Below are positions 14,475 through 23,891 of a stretch of DNA of 34,131 nucleotides, piece after piece (position 1 is the first letter of the stretch; every line of letters begins with the position of its first letter). The DNA is from Cereibacter johrii (GTDB lineage: Bacteria; Pseudomonadota; Alphaproteobacteria; Rhodobacterales; Rhodobacteraceae). The position numbers and the translations under genes were made by a program. The notes below the pieces were generated by a model, which was given only the letters and a program-made list of their open reading frames with translations, did not search any database and was not told where the DNA came from. The stretch spans positions 1 to 34,131 of the forward strand of contig NZ_MABH01000141.1 in assembly GCF_001720585.1 (NCBI RefSeq), written 5' to 3'.

Positions 14475-15311
14475 GTGGGCGGCGAAGGTTTCTGGCATGC
14501 GCGATGGCGGCTGCTCGTCCGGCTTTACGACCGGGTCGACTCGGCGGACCTCAATCTCGCGGCGGCGGGCATCGCCTTCTACGGTTTCCTCGCGATCTTT
14601 CCCGCCGTGGCGGCGCTTATCGCCATCTGGGGCTGGGCCTCGGACCCGAGCGTGATCCGCGCCCAGATCGATCTCGCCGCAGATTTCCTGCCCGAACAGG
14701 CCTACGGCCTGTTCCGCGGTCAGGTCGAGGCGCTTCTGGCCGCCAACAGCCGCCATCTGGGCTGGGCCAGCCTCTTCACCACCGGCGCTGCGATCTGGTC
14801 GGCCCGTGCGGGCGTCGCGGCCCTGATCCGCGGCCTGAACGCCACGCACCGATTGCCGAACCGCATGGGGCCCTGGCACATCGTGCGGGCCATCGTCCTC
14901 ACGCTGACTCTGGTGGGGGTGGGCCTGGTGGCGATGCTCCTGTCGGTCGTGGCGCCCCTCGTGCTGAACGTGCTTCCGCTCGGTGACTTCGACCAGAAGG
15001 TGCTCGAGCTCGCCAACGTGGGCGTGGGCCTCCTCGTCGTGGTCTTCGGGGTGGCGCTGGTCTACCGGCTCGGCCCGAACCGGCCGAAGGGCAGCCCCCG
15101 GCCGATCGTGACCTGGGGGCTTCTGATCGCCGTCACGCTCTGGGCCGTTGCCTCGCGCGGGCTGGTCTTCTACCTCGCCAACTTCGCCAACTACAACGAG
15201 GTCTACGGCTCCATCGGGGCGGTGGTGGCGCTCCTCGTCTGGCTCTACCTCAGCGCCTTCGCCGTGCTCCTGGGAGCCGCGGTCGATGCCGTCCGCGCGA
15301 CGCCGCACTAG
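14475..15311 (+). CDS. YihY/BrkB-family inner-membrane protein
   Basis: A 278-residue polytopic protein with about six membrane segments. The start of the family domain is clear: LNLAAAGIAFYGFLAIFPAV, and the later LLVWLYLSAFAVLLGAAVDA is the typical final segment. Proteins of this family were once annotated as ribonuclease BN, which is not supported; their transport or other function is still unclear. GTG 14475 is used, preceded by AGGTGA; no in-frame ATG sits before the first membrane segment. The gene starts just after a terminator, so it either has a promoter inside the upstream stem region or depends on read-through. The 155 bp after it (15312-15467) hold no gene that I can support. Confidence 0.88.
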   Translation: MGGEGFWHARWRLLVRLYDRVDSADLNLAAAGIAFYGFLAIFPAVAALIAIWGWASDPSVIRAQIDLAADFLPEQAYGLFRGQVEALLAANSRHLGWASLFTTGAAIWSARAGVAALIRGLNATHRLPNRMGPWHIVRAIVLTLTLVGVGLVAMLLSVVAPLVLNVLPLGDFDQKVLELANVGVGLLVVVFGVALVYRLGPNRPKGSPRPIVTWGLLIAVTLWAVASRGLVFYLANFANYNEVYGSIGAVVALLVWLYLSAFAVLLGAAVDAVRATPH

Positions 15312-15467
15312 CGGGCGCGCAAGGGGACGCGGTTCCCGCAGAAGCGGCTGGTCCCCATCCCGCATCGCGAACGCCGAGCCCGGAGCGGGTGACGCCCGAA
15401 GAGCGCGCGTGCGCCGTCGGAGGCTTTGGCGAGGGGGCGTCGGCAGCCCGATCCAGGCAGCCGGCGC

Positions 15468-18400
15468 TCAATAATCCCGCTCGATGAAGATGCCGATGGA
15501 GGTGTCGCCCTCGGTTCCCACGCTGCCCCGCAGCTTGACGCTCGGGGTGACGTCGAGGTTCAGGTTGATCTGGCTCTGCCCCTGCTGGTCCACCTCGACC
15601 TGCGTATAGACATTTTCCGAGATGTATTTCCCGGCCCGCACCGAGGTGCCGCCATCTGCATCCGTCGCCACGTCGAGATCGTCCAGCCCGAAGCCCAGCC
15701 GCAGCCGGCCGATCACGCCCTCGCCGCCGCGGCCCGCGAGTGTCGCAACCGCGCTCGCAAGCTGCGCGGCCTGCAGAGGGCTGATCGTGTCGAGACCCCG
15801 GCCGAAGAGCAGGCGAGAGATCACCTCCTCCTCGGGCAGTTCGGGCGTCGAGGTGAAGCTGACCTCAGGCTCGTCCGCGCGGCCCTGGATCACCACCGAG
15901 GTCGTGATTCCGTCATTGTCCGTCGAGGCCACGACGCGGATGTAGGGCACGAAATCGCCCTCGAGCAGCAGCTGCGCCTCGCTCAGCGTAAGACGCTTGC
16001 CGAGGATGTCGAGCCGACCGCGGATCAGGTTGAAGGCGCCGCTGGGCACCACATTGGCCGTGGTCCCCGAGATGAGGAGCTGACCGCCGAGTTCGGCGTC
16101 GAGACCCCGCCCCCGGATGAAGATCCGGTCGGGCGAGCTGATGAGCAGATTGAGCCCGAAGGGACGCGAGCCGCGCCCGCCGGAGCCACCGGAGCCATCG
16201 TCCAGAAGGCCGGCCCGGGCGCGCGTCGTGCGAACCGCCGCAGGTTCGTTGCGATGCTGCAGATCGGGAAGCCCGTTCGCCCCGCCAAAGCCGGTCGAGG
16301 GGATGCGCAGTTCCGTCTCCTCGAGATCGACCCGGCCCGCGATTTGTGCGCCGCCGGTGAGCGGCCCCTGGACGGTGACGCGCCCGCTGGCGGTCGTCTC
16401 GTAGAGCTCGGGGTCGCGCAGGACCGCGCGGCGGATCTCGAGCGCGAGATCGGCCGCGAAGGGGGTTTCGAGACCCACGCCGCCGGTCAGCGCCAGCCGC
16501 CCGCCGGCCGCGGGGCGGCCCTGCACATCGAGCGTCGCCCGGCCTCCGGACAGGCGGGCGCCAGCCTGCAGCCCTTCGATCACGAGGCCGAGGTCCTGAT
16601 CGGCGAAGCGGCCTCCGGACAGCGATACCGTCCCCGAGACAGAGGAGAGCGCGGGCCGACCGTTGACGCGCAGGTCGAAGCGGATCGGACCCTCCACATT
16701 GCGCGGCTCGATGAACGGATTGGCAAGCGCCGCCTGCGCACTGCCGGTGACGCCGACATTGACCGTCGAGAAGTTGCCCGCCGCCGTGCCCTGCGCTCGC
16801 AGGTCGATGCCGCCCGGTCCCCGGGCGCGCAGATCGAGCCGGTAGCTTCCGCCCTGGCTCCGGGCCGTGCCCTGCACGGTCAGCGGACCGGGGAACTGCG
16901 GCACGACCAGCGCAAGGTTCGACAGCCGCGCGTCGAGGGTGAGGTTGCGGTCCGCGCCCGCCACCGACCCGTCGGCCGTGACGGTGAGCTGCGGGTTGCG
17001 CAGGGAAGCCCGGTCCACGCGGATCGCGCCATTCTCGAGACGGACCTGCGCCGAAAGCGTGCTCTCGCCGCGCAGAAGCGCATTGGCCTGAGACTGGCCG
17101 ACACGCAGGTTCGTCGCCCGCGCGTCGGCGGTGATCGTGGCGTTCTCCGGCGTGCCCTTGAAGGCGGCCTTGGCCGACAGCGCGCCGCCGTAGCCCGCGC
17201 CGAGCGGAGACAGGTCGCTGAAGTTCAGATCGGCGGTGACATCGCTTCCTTCGGTCGCAAGCCGCCCCGCGGCCGTCAGCGTGAGCGTGCGGGCATTGAC
17301 CCGCGCCCGCTCGAGGACGAGTGCGCCCTGATCCAGCCGTCCGGCGATGTCGATGATCGAGGTGCCGGCGAGAAGACCATCCACCTGTGGCTGGCCCACG
17401 CGCAGATCCCGACCATCGGCCTGGATCCAGATCTGCCCGGCCTCGGGCGTGCCGGTGAACCGCGCGTCGGCCTCGAGCCGGCCGTCGTAGGCCGGGCCCA
17501 GAACCGAGAGATCCGCAAAGGCCAGCTGGGCCGCAATGTCGCTGCCTGCGCTGGCGAGGGTTCCCGATGCCGTGGCCGTCAGGCTCTGCGCCGCGATCCG
17601 CAGGTTGCGGAGCCGGGTGCCCTCGGTGTCGCGGACGAGCGAGGCCTCGATGGTCGAGGTGCCCTTGAGAAGATTGTCGAGTTCGGCCTGTCCGAGCGCG
17701 AGGTCGGTGCCCGCGATCGAGGCCTCGGCGTCGATGGCGCCGGTCAGGGCCGCATAGGTGCCGCTGGCCGTGCCCTCGCCCCGGCCCGAAAGCGGCCGCC
17801 CGGCGAGGCCTGAGAACCGCGCAAGATCCTCGAACCGCAGGTCCGCCTTGCCCGAGACGGCGAGGCCGCTTGTCAGGCCCTCCAGCGTCAGGTCGGCGGC
17901 AAGGCCGTAGTCGCTGCCGTCGAGGGTGAGGACGGGCAGCCGGAGGCCGTCGGCCCCTTCGGTCCAGGAAAAGTCGGCGGCGCCCGCGATCCGGGGGCCC
18001 AGGGCGGCGGCCAGATCCGCATCGGCCGGCGCGAGGCCCTCGGCGGCATAGGTGAGGCGGCCGGAGACGGTGGAGGTGCCGCCGTCGGTGCGCGCGATGC
18101 GGCCCGAGCCGTCGAGGCTGAAGCTCTCGGCCGAGAAGTCCGGCCGGTCGAGCCCCGCCACCAGAAGCCGTGCCGTCCAGGTCTCGCCCTGAGCCGCGTC
18201 ATAGGCCACGTCGAGATCGGCCCTGCCCACGCGGGTCTCCGGGCCGGACAGGGGCAGGAGCACGGGCTGGCCATCCGCCGAGGCGATCCGGCCGGTGAGG
18301 GCGATCCGCTCGGGCAGCCCGTCGGCGGCCACCACCAGAGCGCCCTGAAGCTGCAGCGCGCGGGTGGAGAGATTGAGCCGGCTGAGGTCCAGCCGGCCGT

Positions 18401-19298
18401 CCGTCGCCCGCGTGCCCGCCACGTCGAGCTGCACGTCGGGGCCGAAGAAGTCCGCATATTGCGGCAGGAAGAGCGGCACGACATTGCCGCCGAGCTCGGC
18501 CGCGAACTGGCCGCCCTGCGCAGCGTCGCCCTGCAGCGTCACGCGCCCTGCCAGCCGTTCCTCGCCATCGGTCACGAGCCGGATGTCGGCCGCATAGTCC
18601 GAAAGCGGACCCTGACCCTGCACCGTCAGTTCGAGCGGCGGCCGCCCCGGAAGATCCATGAGGGTCGCCGCGATCCCGTTGTCGGCCTCGACCAACGCCA
18701 GATCCAGCGCAAGCTGCCGGTTCGCATTCGAGAAGCTGGTCGTCAGCCGGAGCTCTCCCTGCGGCCCGTCGGTGCGGCGTGCAAGGAGCTGCGCCTGCCC
18801 CGAGCCGCCCGCGAGCGAGCCGGAGGCCTCGAGCGTTGCCTCAACGGGGGTGCCAAGGACGGTCTCGCCCAGAACCAGCCGATCGGCCGCGATCCGGCCG
18901 ATCTCGACGGCGATCGGCAGTTCGGGCAAGGCGAAGTCACGCGCCTCGGGCGAGGGGACATCGATGCTCTCGTCGGCCACGGGAAGCCGCTCGAGCAGGA
19001 TCTCGTCGGCCGACAGTTCGGACACCGAGAGCCGCCCCGACAGGAGGGCCGACCGGCTCCAGTCGAGCACGACCTTGTTCAGCGTCAGCCAGATGCCCTG
19101 ATCGTCTGCAATCGTCAGCCGCTCGACCGTCGCCCGCGAGGAGAGCGCGCCGCGGAAGCCCTCGACCCGCACCTCGCGTCCGGCCGAGGAGAGGTTGTCC
19201 TCGATCAGGCCCTGAAGGAAGCCGCGATCCTCCTCGGCCGATTGCGCGAAGGCCGCAACGGGTAGGAGAAGCCAGAGAAGGAAGAGGATGATCCGCAT
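15468..19298 (-). CDS. tamB: TamB-like translocation and assembly module protein
   Basis: A very long, beta-rich protein of 1276 residues belonging to the AsmA-like TamB (DUF490) family, which bridges inner and outer membranes and is linked to phospholipid transport and outer-membrane protein assembly. The N-terminus, MRIILFLLWLLLPVAAFAQ, reads as a signal peptide or anchor. The C-terminal 350 or so residues carry the conserved TamB domain, ending in GIFIERDY with a terminal aromatic as in outer-membrane partners. Three copies of a 100-residue unit begin near residues 529, 629 and 728 (LxVGQxQxDxLLxGTS pattern). ATG 19298 overlaps the tamA stop (TGATG), so the pair is translationally coupled. 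Confidence 0.93.
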   Translation of the reverse strand: MRIILFLLWLLLPVAAFAQSAEEDRGFLQGLIEDNLSSAGREVRVEGFRGALSSRATVERLTIADDQGIWLTLNKVVLDWSRSALLSGRLSVSELSADEILLERLPVADESIDVPSPEARDFALPELPIAVEIGRIAADRLVLGETVLGTPVEATLEASGSLAGGSGQAQLLARRTDGPQGELRLTTSFSNANRQLALDLALVEADNGIAATLMDLPGRPPLELTVQGQGPLSDYAADIRLVTDGEERLAGRVTLQGDAAQGGQFAAELGGNVVPLFLPQYADFFGPDVQLDVAGTRATDGRLDLSRLNLSTRALQLQGALVVAADGLPERIALTGRIASADGQPVLLPLSGPETRVGRADLDVAYDAAQGETWTARLLVAGLDRPDFSAESFSLDGSGRIARTDGGTSTVSGRLTYAAEGLAPADADLAAALGPRIAGAADFSWTEGADGLRLPVLTLDGSDYGLAADLTLEGLTSGLAVSGKADLRFEDLARFSGLAGRPLSGRGEGTASGTYAALTGAIDAEASIAGTDLALGQAELDNLLKGTSTIEASLVRDTEGTRLRNLRIAAQSLTATASGTLASAGSDIAAQLAFADLSVLGPAYDGRLEADARFTGTPEAGQIWIQADGRDLRVGQPQVDGLLAGTSIIDIAGRLDQGALVLERARVNARTLTLTAAGRLATEGSDVTADLNFSDLSPLGAGYGGALSAKAAFKGTPENATITADARATNLRVGQSQANALLRGESTLSAQVRLENGAIRVDRASLRNPQLTVTADGSVAGADRNLTLDARLSNLALVVPQFPGPLTVQGTARSQGGSYRLDLRARGPGGIDLRAQGTAAGNFSTVNVGVTGSAQAALANPFIEPRNVEGPIRFDLRVNGRPALSSVSGTVSLSGGRFADQDLGLVIEGLQAGARLSGGRATLDVQGRPAAGGRLALTGGVGLETPFAADLALEIRRAVLRDPELYETTASGRVTVQGPLTGGAQIAGRVDLEETELRIPSTGFGGANGLPDLQHRNEPAAVRTTRARAGLLDDGSGGSGGRGSRPFGLNLLISSPDRIFIRGRGLDAELGGQLLISGTTANVVPSGAFNLIRGRLDILGKRLTLSEAQLLLEGDFVPYIRVVASTDNDGITTSVVIQGRADEPEVSFTSTPELPEEEVISRLLFGRGLDTISPLQAAQLASAVATLAGRGGEGVIGRLRLGFGLDDLDVATDADGGTSVRAGKYISENVYTQVEVDQQGQSQINLNLDVTPSVKLRGSVGTEGDTSIGIFIERDY

Positions 19299-21121
19299 CA
19301 GAAGGCCTGCCCGATTCCCACATAGATCTGCACCCCGTCGCCGGTGTCGCCGCCCACCGGGGCCGCCACATCGACGCGGATCGGGCCGAAGCCGGTGTCG
19401 TAGCGTAGGCCGAGGCCCGCGCCTGCGTGCCACTCGTCGCGGTCCGAGGCGATGTCCTCGGCGGTGACGTAGCCCGCATCCGCAAAGGCCACGACGCCGA
19501 TCCGCCGCGTGATGGGCGCGCGCAGTTCGGCCGAGACCGCGGCAAAGCGGGTGCCGCCGATCTTGTAATCGGGATCCGTGGCGTCGGGCCGCACGCCCAG
19601 AGACTGGTAGGGCTGGCCGCGGACCGTGCCGCCGCCGCCGGAATAGAAGAGGTAGTTCCTCGGCGTCTCGATCAGCTCGGAGCCGAGGACGGCCCCGGCC
19701 TGCAGGCGCCCGGCCAGCACGAAGGGCCGGTCCTCGTTGCCGAAGCCCACGAAGGCGCGGCTGTCGAGCGTGAGCTGTCCGCCCGATCCGGTCTCGCCCA
19801 TGCCCGCAAAAGGCGTGGCGCCGGCCGCGACATAGAAGCCCTCGGTCGGGTTCAGGTCGTTGTCCCGCGAGTTCCAGACGAGCGTGCCCGGCAGCGAGAC
19901 ATATTCGTAGACGTAGCTTCCGAAATCGTCCTCGACGTCCGAGTAGGTATATCCGACACCGAGACTGCCGGTGAGGCGCTTGCTGAAGAGCCGGGTCAGC
20001 GTGGTCGAGAGCGAGACGGTGTCGGCAAGGTAATCTTCCTCGTCCAGCCGCTCCACCAGCACGCCGAAGCCGAGGGTCGTGTCGGCGGTGGGGGTGGCGG
20101 GGCGGTCGAGCGTCACCCCGAGCCGGTAGTCCACGCCGCTGTTCGAGGCGCCGAGATTGTCCACCTCACCCGTCACGGTCAGCCGCTCGCCACCGCCCAG
20201 AAAGTTGCGGTGAATCCACTGGCCCGAGATGGTGGCGCCCTCGAGGCTCGAGACCTCGACGCCGAAGCTGTAGCGGCGCGGCAGTTCCTCGACCACGGTC
20301 GCGGTGATGCCGAGCAGATCGGGCGCCGTCACCGTCTCGTCCTCGGTCAGCGAGACCGAGCGGAAGACGCCGGTCCGGCGCAGGCGGTCGGCGCTGTCGT
20401 CCAGTTCCTCCGGGTCGTAGGTCTCGCCGGTGGGCAGATTGGCGATCTTGCGGATGCGACGCTCGCTCATGCGCCGCTCGCCGGTGATGCGCAGGTCCCC
20501 GAAGCGGAGCCGGGGCCCGGGCGCCATGCGGACGTCGGCATCGAGCGTGCGCCGGGCATGATCGGCCACAACCGTCTGCGATCCCACATCGACCTTCGCG
20601 AAGCCCGCCGAGCGCCAGCCGTCGGCCGCCGCGCTCACCGCGTCCTGCACGAGCGTGCTGCGCGCGCGCTCGCCGGTGCGGAAGCCCTCGGGCAGCTCCG
20701 TCTCGGGGGCGAGCGGCGCCACGCGCGCCGCGCCGAACCGGAAGGTCGGGCCGACCTGAACCTGCACGATGACGGTGCCGATCTTCTCGGGGGCATCGAG
20801 CGGCGGGATCTGCGCCGCCTCGCGCCCGTCGACGAGCACGCTCACCACGGGAGAGTAGTAGCCAAGGCCGTAGAGGGCCGTCACCAGCCGACCATATTCC
20901 GACCGGGCGGCCGAGAAGATGTCCTGCGTCTCGCTGTCGGCGGCCGCGCGCGCCGCGATCAGCGCAGAGGCGCCCTTGATGACCTCTTCGACCTCGTCGG
21001 TGCTGCCGGCCACGCGGAACTCGAGCCGGTCGAGCGCCCGAGCCTGGGGGGCCGCCGAGGCGATGGCGAGCAGGACGAGGGCGGCCCGCAGGCTCGGCGA
21101 TCGGTAGCTGGAGACGGACAC
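19298..21121 (-). CDS. tamA: TamA-like Omp85-family outer-membrane protein
   Basis: A 607-residue Omp85 protein. A signal peptide (ending in QARA near residue 29) precedes POTRA-type periplasmic domains, for example RLRFGDLRITGERRMSERRI, and then a C-terminal 16-strand-type barrel with the Omp85 wording SGGGGTVRGQPYQSLG and a terminal Phe (VQIYVGIGQAF). It pairs with TamB, encoded immediately downstream, to form the translocation and assembly module. The start is a GTG at 21121 with a GGGGGA site upstream. An ATG four bases earlier is in another frame. Distinguishing TamA from BamA rests on the tamB neighbour and size, and is secure. Confidence 0.94.
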   Translation of the reverse strand: MSVSSYRSPSLRAALVLLAIASAAPQARALDRLEFRVAGSTDEVEEVIKGASALIAARAAADSETQDIFSAARSEYGRLVTALYGLGYYSPVVSVLVDGREAAQIPPLDAPEKIGTVIVQVQVGPTFRFGAARVAPLAPETELPEGFRTGERARSTLVQDAVSAAADGWRSAGFAKVDVGSQTVVADHARRTLDADVRMAPGPRLRFGDLRITGERRMSERRIRKIANLPTGETYDPEELDDSADRLRRTGVFRSVSLTEDETVTAPDLLGITATVVEELPRRYSFGVEVSSLEGATISGQWIHRNFLGGGERLTVTGEVDNLGASNSGVDYRLGVTLDRPATPTADTTLGFGVLVERLDEEDYLADTVSLSTTLTRLFSKRLTGSLGVGYTYSDVEDDFGSYVYEYVSLPGTLVWNSRDNDLNPTEGFYVAAGATPFAGMGETGSGGQLTLDSRAFVGFGNEDRPFVLAGRLQAGAVLGSELIETPRNYLFYSGGGGTVRGQPYQSLGVRPDATDPDYKIGGTRFAAVSAELRAPITRRIGVVAFADAGYVTAEDIASDRDEWHAGAGLGLRYDTGFGPIRVDVAAPVGGDTGDGVQIYVGIGQAF

Positions 21122-21308
21122 GCATTCCCCCGAAATTATGCATCTGCTGAAACTATTGCAGGCGGAACACCATGCGGCAACCGACAGAAGCCATTCCGTG
21201 CGGCCGCAAAAGCGGCCCCAACGTCAACAATGCCGTAATTCCGCCGGAAGTTCCGGGGTTTCACCCACTTCCGCGCGAATCCTCATGTGGCTCAGCCGCC
21301 ACGTTCAA
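21122..21308. other. tamA upstream region with two short dyads
   Basis: This 187-bp gap lies between the xylR stop and the tamA start, both genes on the minus strand. It contains GGCCGC-AAAA-GCGGCC (21202-21217), a 6-bp hairpin, and the palindrome CCGGAA-G-TTCCGG (21244-21256). Either could help end xylR transcription or regulate tamA. No good promoter match was found. Confidence 0.4.
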
Positions 21309-22586
21309 CTACTGGGCGACTCCCTCCCGCGGCAGCGCGAGCAGCCGTTCGCCCAAGGCCGACAAAGCCAGAGCCGCCGCACCATGCGCCCAGAGCATCT
21401 CTCCCCAGGCGTGTATCTCGATCTCGGGCAGCGGCCGCCCGGTTTCCAGCACGAGGGCGTTCATTTCGGCCAGCGTCTCCTCGGCATAGAGATAGTCGAA
21501 GCGCAGCCGCGCCCCCGCGAGGATGAGAAGCGGCGGATCGACGAGATTGACGACATTGGCCAGCCCCACCGCCAGATAGCGCCCCGCGCGGCGGAAGATC
21601 GAACGGGCGGCCTGATTGCCGGCCTTGGCATGGTCGTGCAGGCTCTCGAGCAGGACGGCAGTGGACTGGGTCTGCCGGTGGGTCCAGTTGAGGGCGGTGG
21701 TGGCTTCGCGGGCCAGCGCATAATCCGCCACATAGGCCTCGAGGCACCCGCGCTGACCGCAGCGGCAGAGCGCGCCGTCGAGCTGCACCTTGGTGTGGCC
21801 GAGTTCCATCCCGATGCCGCGGGCGCCGCGGAAGATCCGGTGGTTCGTGACCATGCCCATGCCGAGCCCGTGCTCGATGGTGACGACGACGAAGTCCGAA
21901 AGGCGCCGCCCCGCGCCGAACCAGAGTTCGGCCATGGCGCAGAGGGTGGCATCGTTGTCGATCTGGGCCGGCAGGCCGAGCCGCTCGGTCACGAGCCGCC
22001 CGAGCGGCACGTTGCGCTCGGACAGGATCGAGGACCAGAGCACCCGCCCGCCCGCGCTGTCGACATAGCCCGGCAGCCCGATCCCTACCGCCGACAGGTC
22101 CTGCCGGGTCAGGCCCGCCTTGGTGGTCACGCGGTCGAGCAGCGTCTCGATCAGGCCCAGGATACGGTCTGGCGGCAGGGCCTCCGGGCTGCGCTCCTCA
22201 TGATGCTCGGCCAGCAGATGCCCCGCGAAATCCATCACCACGGCCGACAGGTCGCGGTCCGAGATCTTCAGGCCCACGACGCGATGCGCCGCGGCCCGCA
22301 CGCCGAGCGCCACCACGGGCCGGCCGCGGCCGCTCTCGCCCTCGCGGCGGGTGGCCACCTCCTCGACGAGGCCCGCCTCGATCAGTTCCGAGACGATGGT
22401 GGTGACCGAGGCGGGGCTCACGCTCAGATCGCGCGCCACCTGCACCCGTGCCGTCAGGCCGGCGGCCCGCACCCTCTCGAACACCTGCTGGCGCAGGGGG
22501 CGCGCGCTCTCGACGAGCGGGGGAATCAGGGGACCGCATCCGACCGTGGAGTCGGGGGCGGACCGCTTGCGGACCTGCCGGCGCAT
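21309..22586 (-). CDS. xylR: ROK-family transcriptional repressor of the xylose genes
   Basis: A 425-residue ROK repressor. The N-terminal helix-turn-helix, near residues 44-66 (LTARVQVARDLSVSPASVTT), is followed by a sugar-kinase-like ROK domain. The ROK signature is clear: GIGMELGHTKVQ, then the zinc site CRCGQRGCLEAY beginning at Cys274. It also keeps an IDNDATLCAMAELWFGAG segment. It is transcribed divergently from xylF, so it most likely represses the xylose operon and is released by xylose; this is inference from position. ATG 22586 has an AGGA site. The alternative is a repressor of a different sugar, but the adjacent xyl operon makes xylose the best guess. Confidence 0.88.
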   Translation of the reverse strand: MRRQVRKRSAPDSTVGCGPLIPPLVESARPLRQQVFERVRAAGLTARVQVARDLSVSPASVTTIVSELIEAGLVEEVATRREGESGRGRPVVALGVRAAAHRVVGLKISDRDLSAVVMDFAGHLLAEHHEERSPEALPPDRILGLIETLLDRVTTKAGLTRQDLSAVGIGLPGYVDSAGGRVLWSSILSERNVPLGRLVTERLGLPAQIDNDATLCAMAELWFGAGRRLSDFVVVTIEHGLGMGMVTNHRIFRGARGIGMELGHTKVQLDGALCRCGQRGCLEAYVADYALAREATTALNWTHRQTQSTAVLLESLHDHAKAGNQAARSIFRRAGRYLAVGLANVVNLVDPPLLILAGARLRFDYLYAEETLAEMNALVLETGRPLPEIEIHAWGEMLWAHGAAALALSALGERLLALPREGVAQ

Positions 22587-22607
22587 TTATTTCCTGTCCA
22601 AAATAAT

Positions 22608-22656
22608 GATCTCGCAGATCCTCGGCATTTCAGCCCCAAGTGCCTGATGTCAGGCA
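22608..22656. promoter_or_regulatory. Candidate XylR operator region (two dyads)
   Basis: Two perfect inverted repeats lie in the 191-bp divergent xylR-xylF gap: GATCT-CGC-AGATC (22608-22620) and TGCCTGA-TG-TCAGGCA (22641-22656). A third imperfect one, CGATC...GATCG, spans 22678-22694. Any may be the repressor site; the 7-2-7 dyad is the strongest. Confidence 0.4.
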
Positions 22657-22706
22657 GGATGCGCGGTCTTCACCTGTCGATCTCAGATTGATCGTTCAAC
22701 TTTACT

Positions 22707-22736
22707 TTGACAACTGAAATTATTCGCGCCAATCCT
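22707..22736 (+). promoter_or_regulatory. Candidate promoter of the xyl operon
   Basis: A perfect TTGACA (-35) at 22707-22712 is followed after 18 bp by AATCCT (22731-22736), a weak -10. It is in an AT-rich patch 42 bp before the xylF start. The dyads upstream would allow repression. Confidence 0.4.
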
Positions 22737-22777
22737 GTTGGCGTGGCGGCGATTCCGCCGCACCAGGGAGGTTCATA

Positions 22778-23803
22778 ATGCATAAGGCCCTTTTGGCCGC
22801 CGTGGTCGCCACGGCCGGCTTTTCCTCTGCCGCGCTCGCCCAGGATCTGACGGTCGGCGTCAGCTGGTCGAACTTTCAGGAAGAACGCTGGAAGACCGAC
22901 GAGGCCGCGATCAAGGAGGCCCTCGAAGCGGCGGGCGCCACCTATGTCTCGGCCGACGCGCAATCTTCCTCGGCCAAGCAACTGTCCGACGTCGAGGCGC
23001 TGATCTCGCAGGGGGTCGATGCGCTCATCATCCTGGCCCAGGATGCCGACGCCATCGGCCCGGCCGTGCAGGCGGCCGCCGACGAGGGCATCCCGGTCGT
23101 GGCCTATGACCGGCTGATCGAGGACAACCGCGCCTTCTACCTGACCTTCGACAACGTCGAGGTGGGCCGGATGCAGGCCCGCGCCGTGTTCGAGCAGGCG
23201 CCGAAGGGCAATTATGTCATGATCAAGGGCAATGCCGCCGACCCGAACGCCGATTTCCTGCGCGGCGGCCAGCAGGAGGTGCTGCAGAAGGCCATCGACG
23301 CGGGCGACATCACCATCGTGGGCGAGGCCTATACCGACAGCTGGCTGCCCGCCAACGCCCAGCGGAACATGGAGCAGATCCTGACCGCCAACGACAACAA
23401 GGTCGATGCGGTCGTGGCCTCGAACGACGGCACCGCGGGCGGCGCCATCGCCGCGCTGACGGCGCAGGGGATGCAGGGCATCCCGGTCTCGGGTCAGGAC
23501 GGCGACCATGCCGCGCTGAACCGCATCGCCAAGGGCACGCAGACCGTCTCGGTCTGGAAGGACTCGCGCGAGCTGGGCAAGGCCGCCGCCGAGATCGCCG
23601 TGTCGATGGCCAAGGGCACCGAGATGGAAGGGGTCGAGGGCGCCCAGAAATGGACCTCGCCCAAGGGCACCGAGATGAACGCCGTGTTCCTCGAGCCCAT
23701 CGCCATCACCAAGGACAACCTCTCGGTCGTGGTGGATGCGGGATGGATCGGGAAGGACGCTCTCTGCCAGGGCGTCTCGAACGGCCCGGCTCCCTGCAAC
23801 TGA
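22778..23803 (+). CDS. xylF: D-xylose ABC transporter substrate-binding protein
   Basis: A 341-residue periplasmic binding protein with a signal peptide cut after ALA near residue 21. The family landmarks are VGVSWSNFQEERWKTDEAAI at the start of the mature protein, LISQGVDALIILAQDA, the YDRLI region, and a C-terminal SVWKDSRELGKAAAEIA segment. It should bind xylose and deliver it to XylH. ATG 22778 follows a GGGAGG site 7 bp upstream. It is the first gene of xylFHGBA. A strong stem-loop lies after its stop, so its mRNA may be more stable than the distal part, as is usual for binding proteins. Confidence 0.93.
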   Translation: MHKALLAAVVATAGFSSAALAQDLTVGVSWSNFQEERWKTDEAAIKEALEAAGATYVSADAQSSSAKQLSDVEALISQGVDALIILAQDADAIGPAVQAAADEGIPVVAYDRLIEDNRAFYLTFDNVEVGRMQARAVFEQAPKGNYVMIKGNAADPNADFLRGGQQEVLQKAIDAGDITIVGEAYTDSWLPANAQRNMEQILTANDNKVDAVVASNDGTAGGAIAALTAQGMQGIPVSGQDGDHAALNRIAKGTQTVSVWKDSRELGKAAAEIAVSMAKGTEMEGVEGAQKWTSPKGTEMNAVFLEPIAITKDNLSVVVDAGWIGKDALCQGVSNGPAPCN

Positions 23804-23825
23804 TCCGTCACCGGATCGCATGATC

Positions 23826-23850
23826 GGGCGCCCCGCCGGCCGGGGCGCCC
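23826..23850 (+). promoter_or_regulatory. Intercistronic stem-loop after xylF
   Basis: GGGCGCCCC (23826-23834) pairs perfectly with GGGGCGCCC (23842-23850) around a 7-nt loop. There is no T-tract. It is likely to protect xylF mRNA or limit read-through to xylH, giving excess binding protein over permease. Confidence 0.6.
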
Positions 23851-23891
23851 CTGACCGCCGGCCGTGACCGGCCCAGCAGGACGAGCCCCCC

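Noticed and set aside
14475-15311. Ribonuclease BN
   Set aside because: The YihY family name carries this old label, but the protein is a polytopic membrane protein without nuclease motifs.
15426-17813. A 795-codon open frame on the plus strand
   Set aside because: It is antisense to tamB and has no ribosome-binding site, signal or domain.
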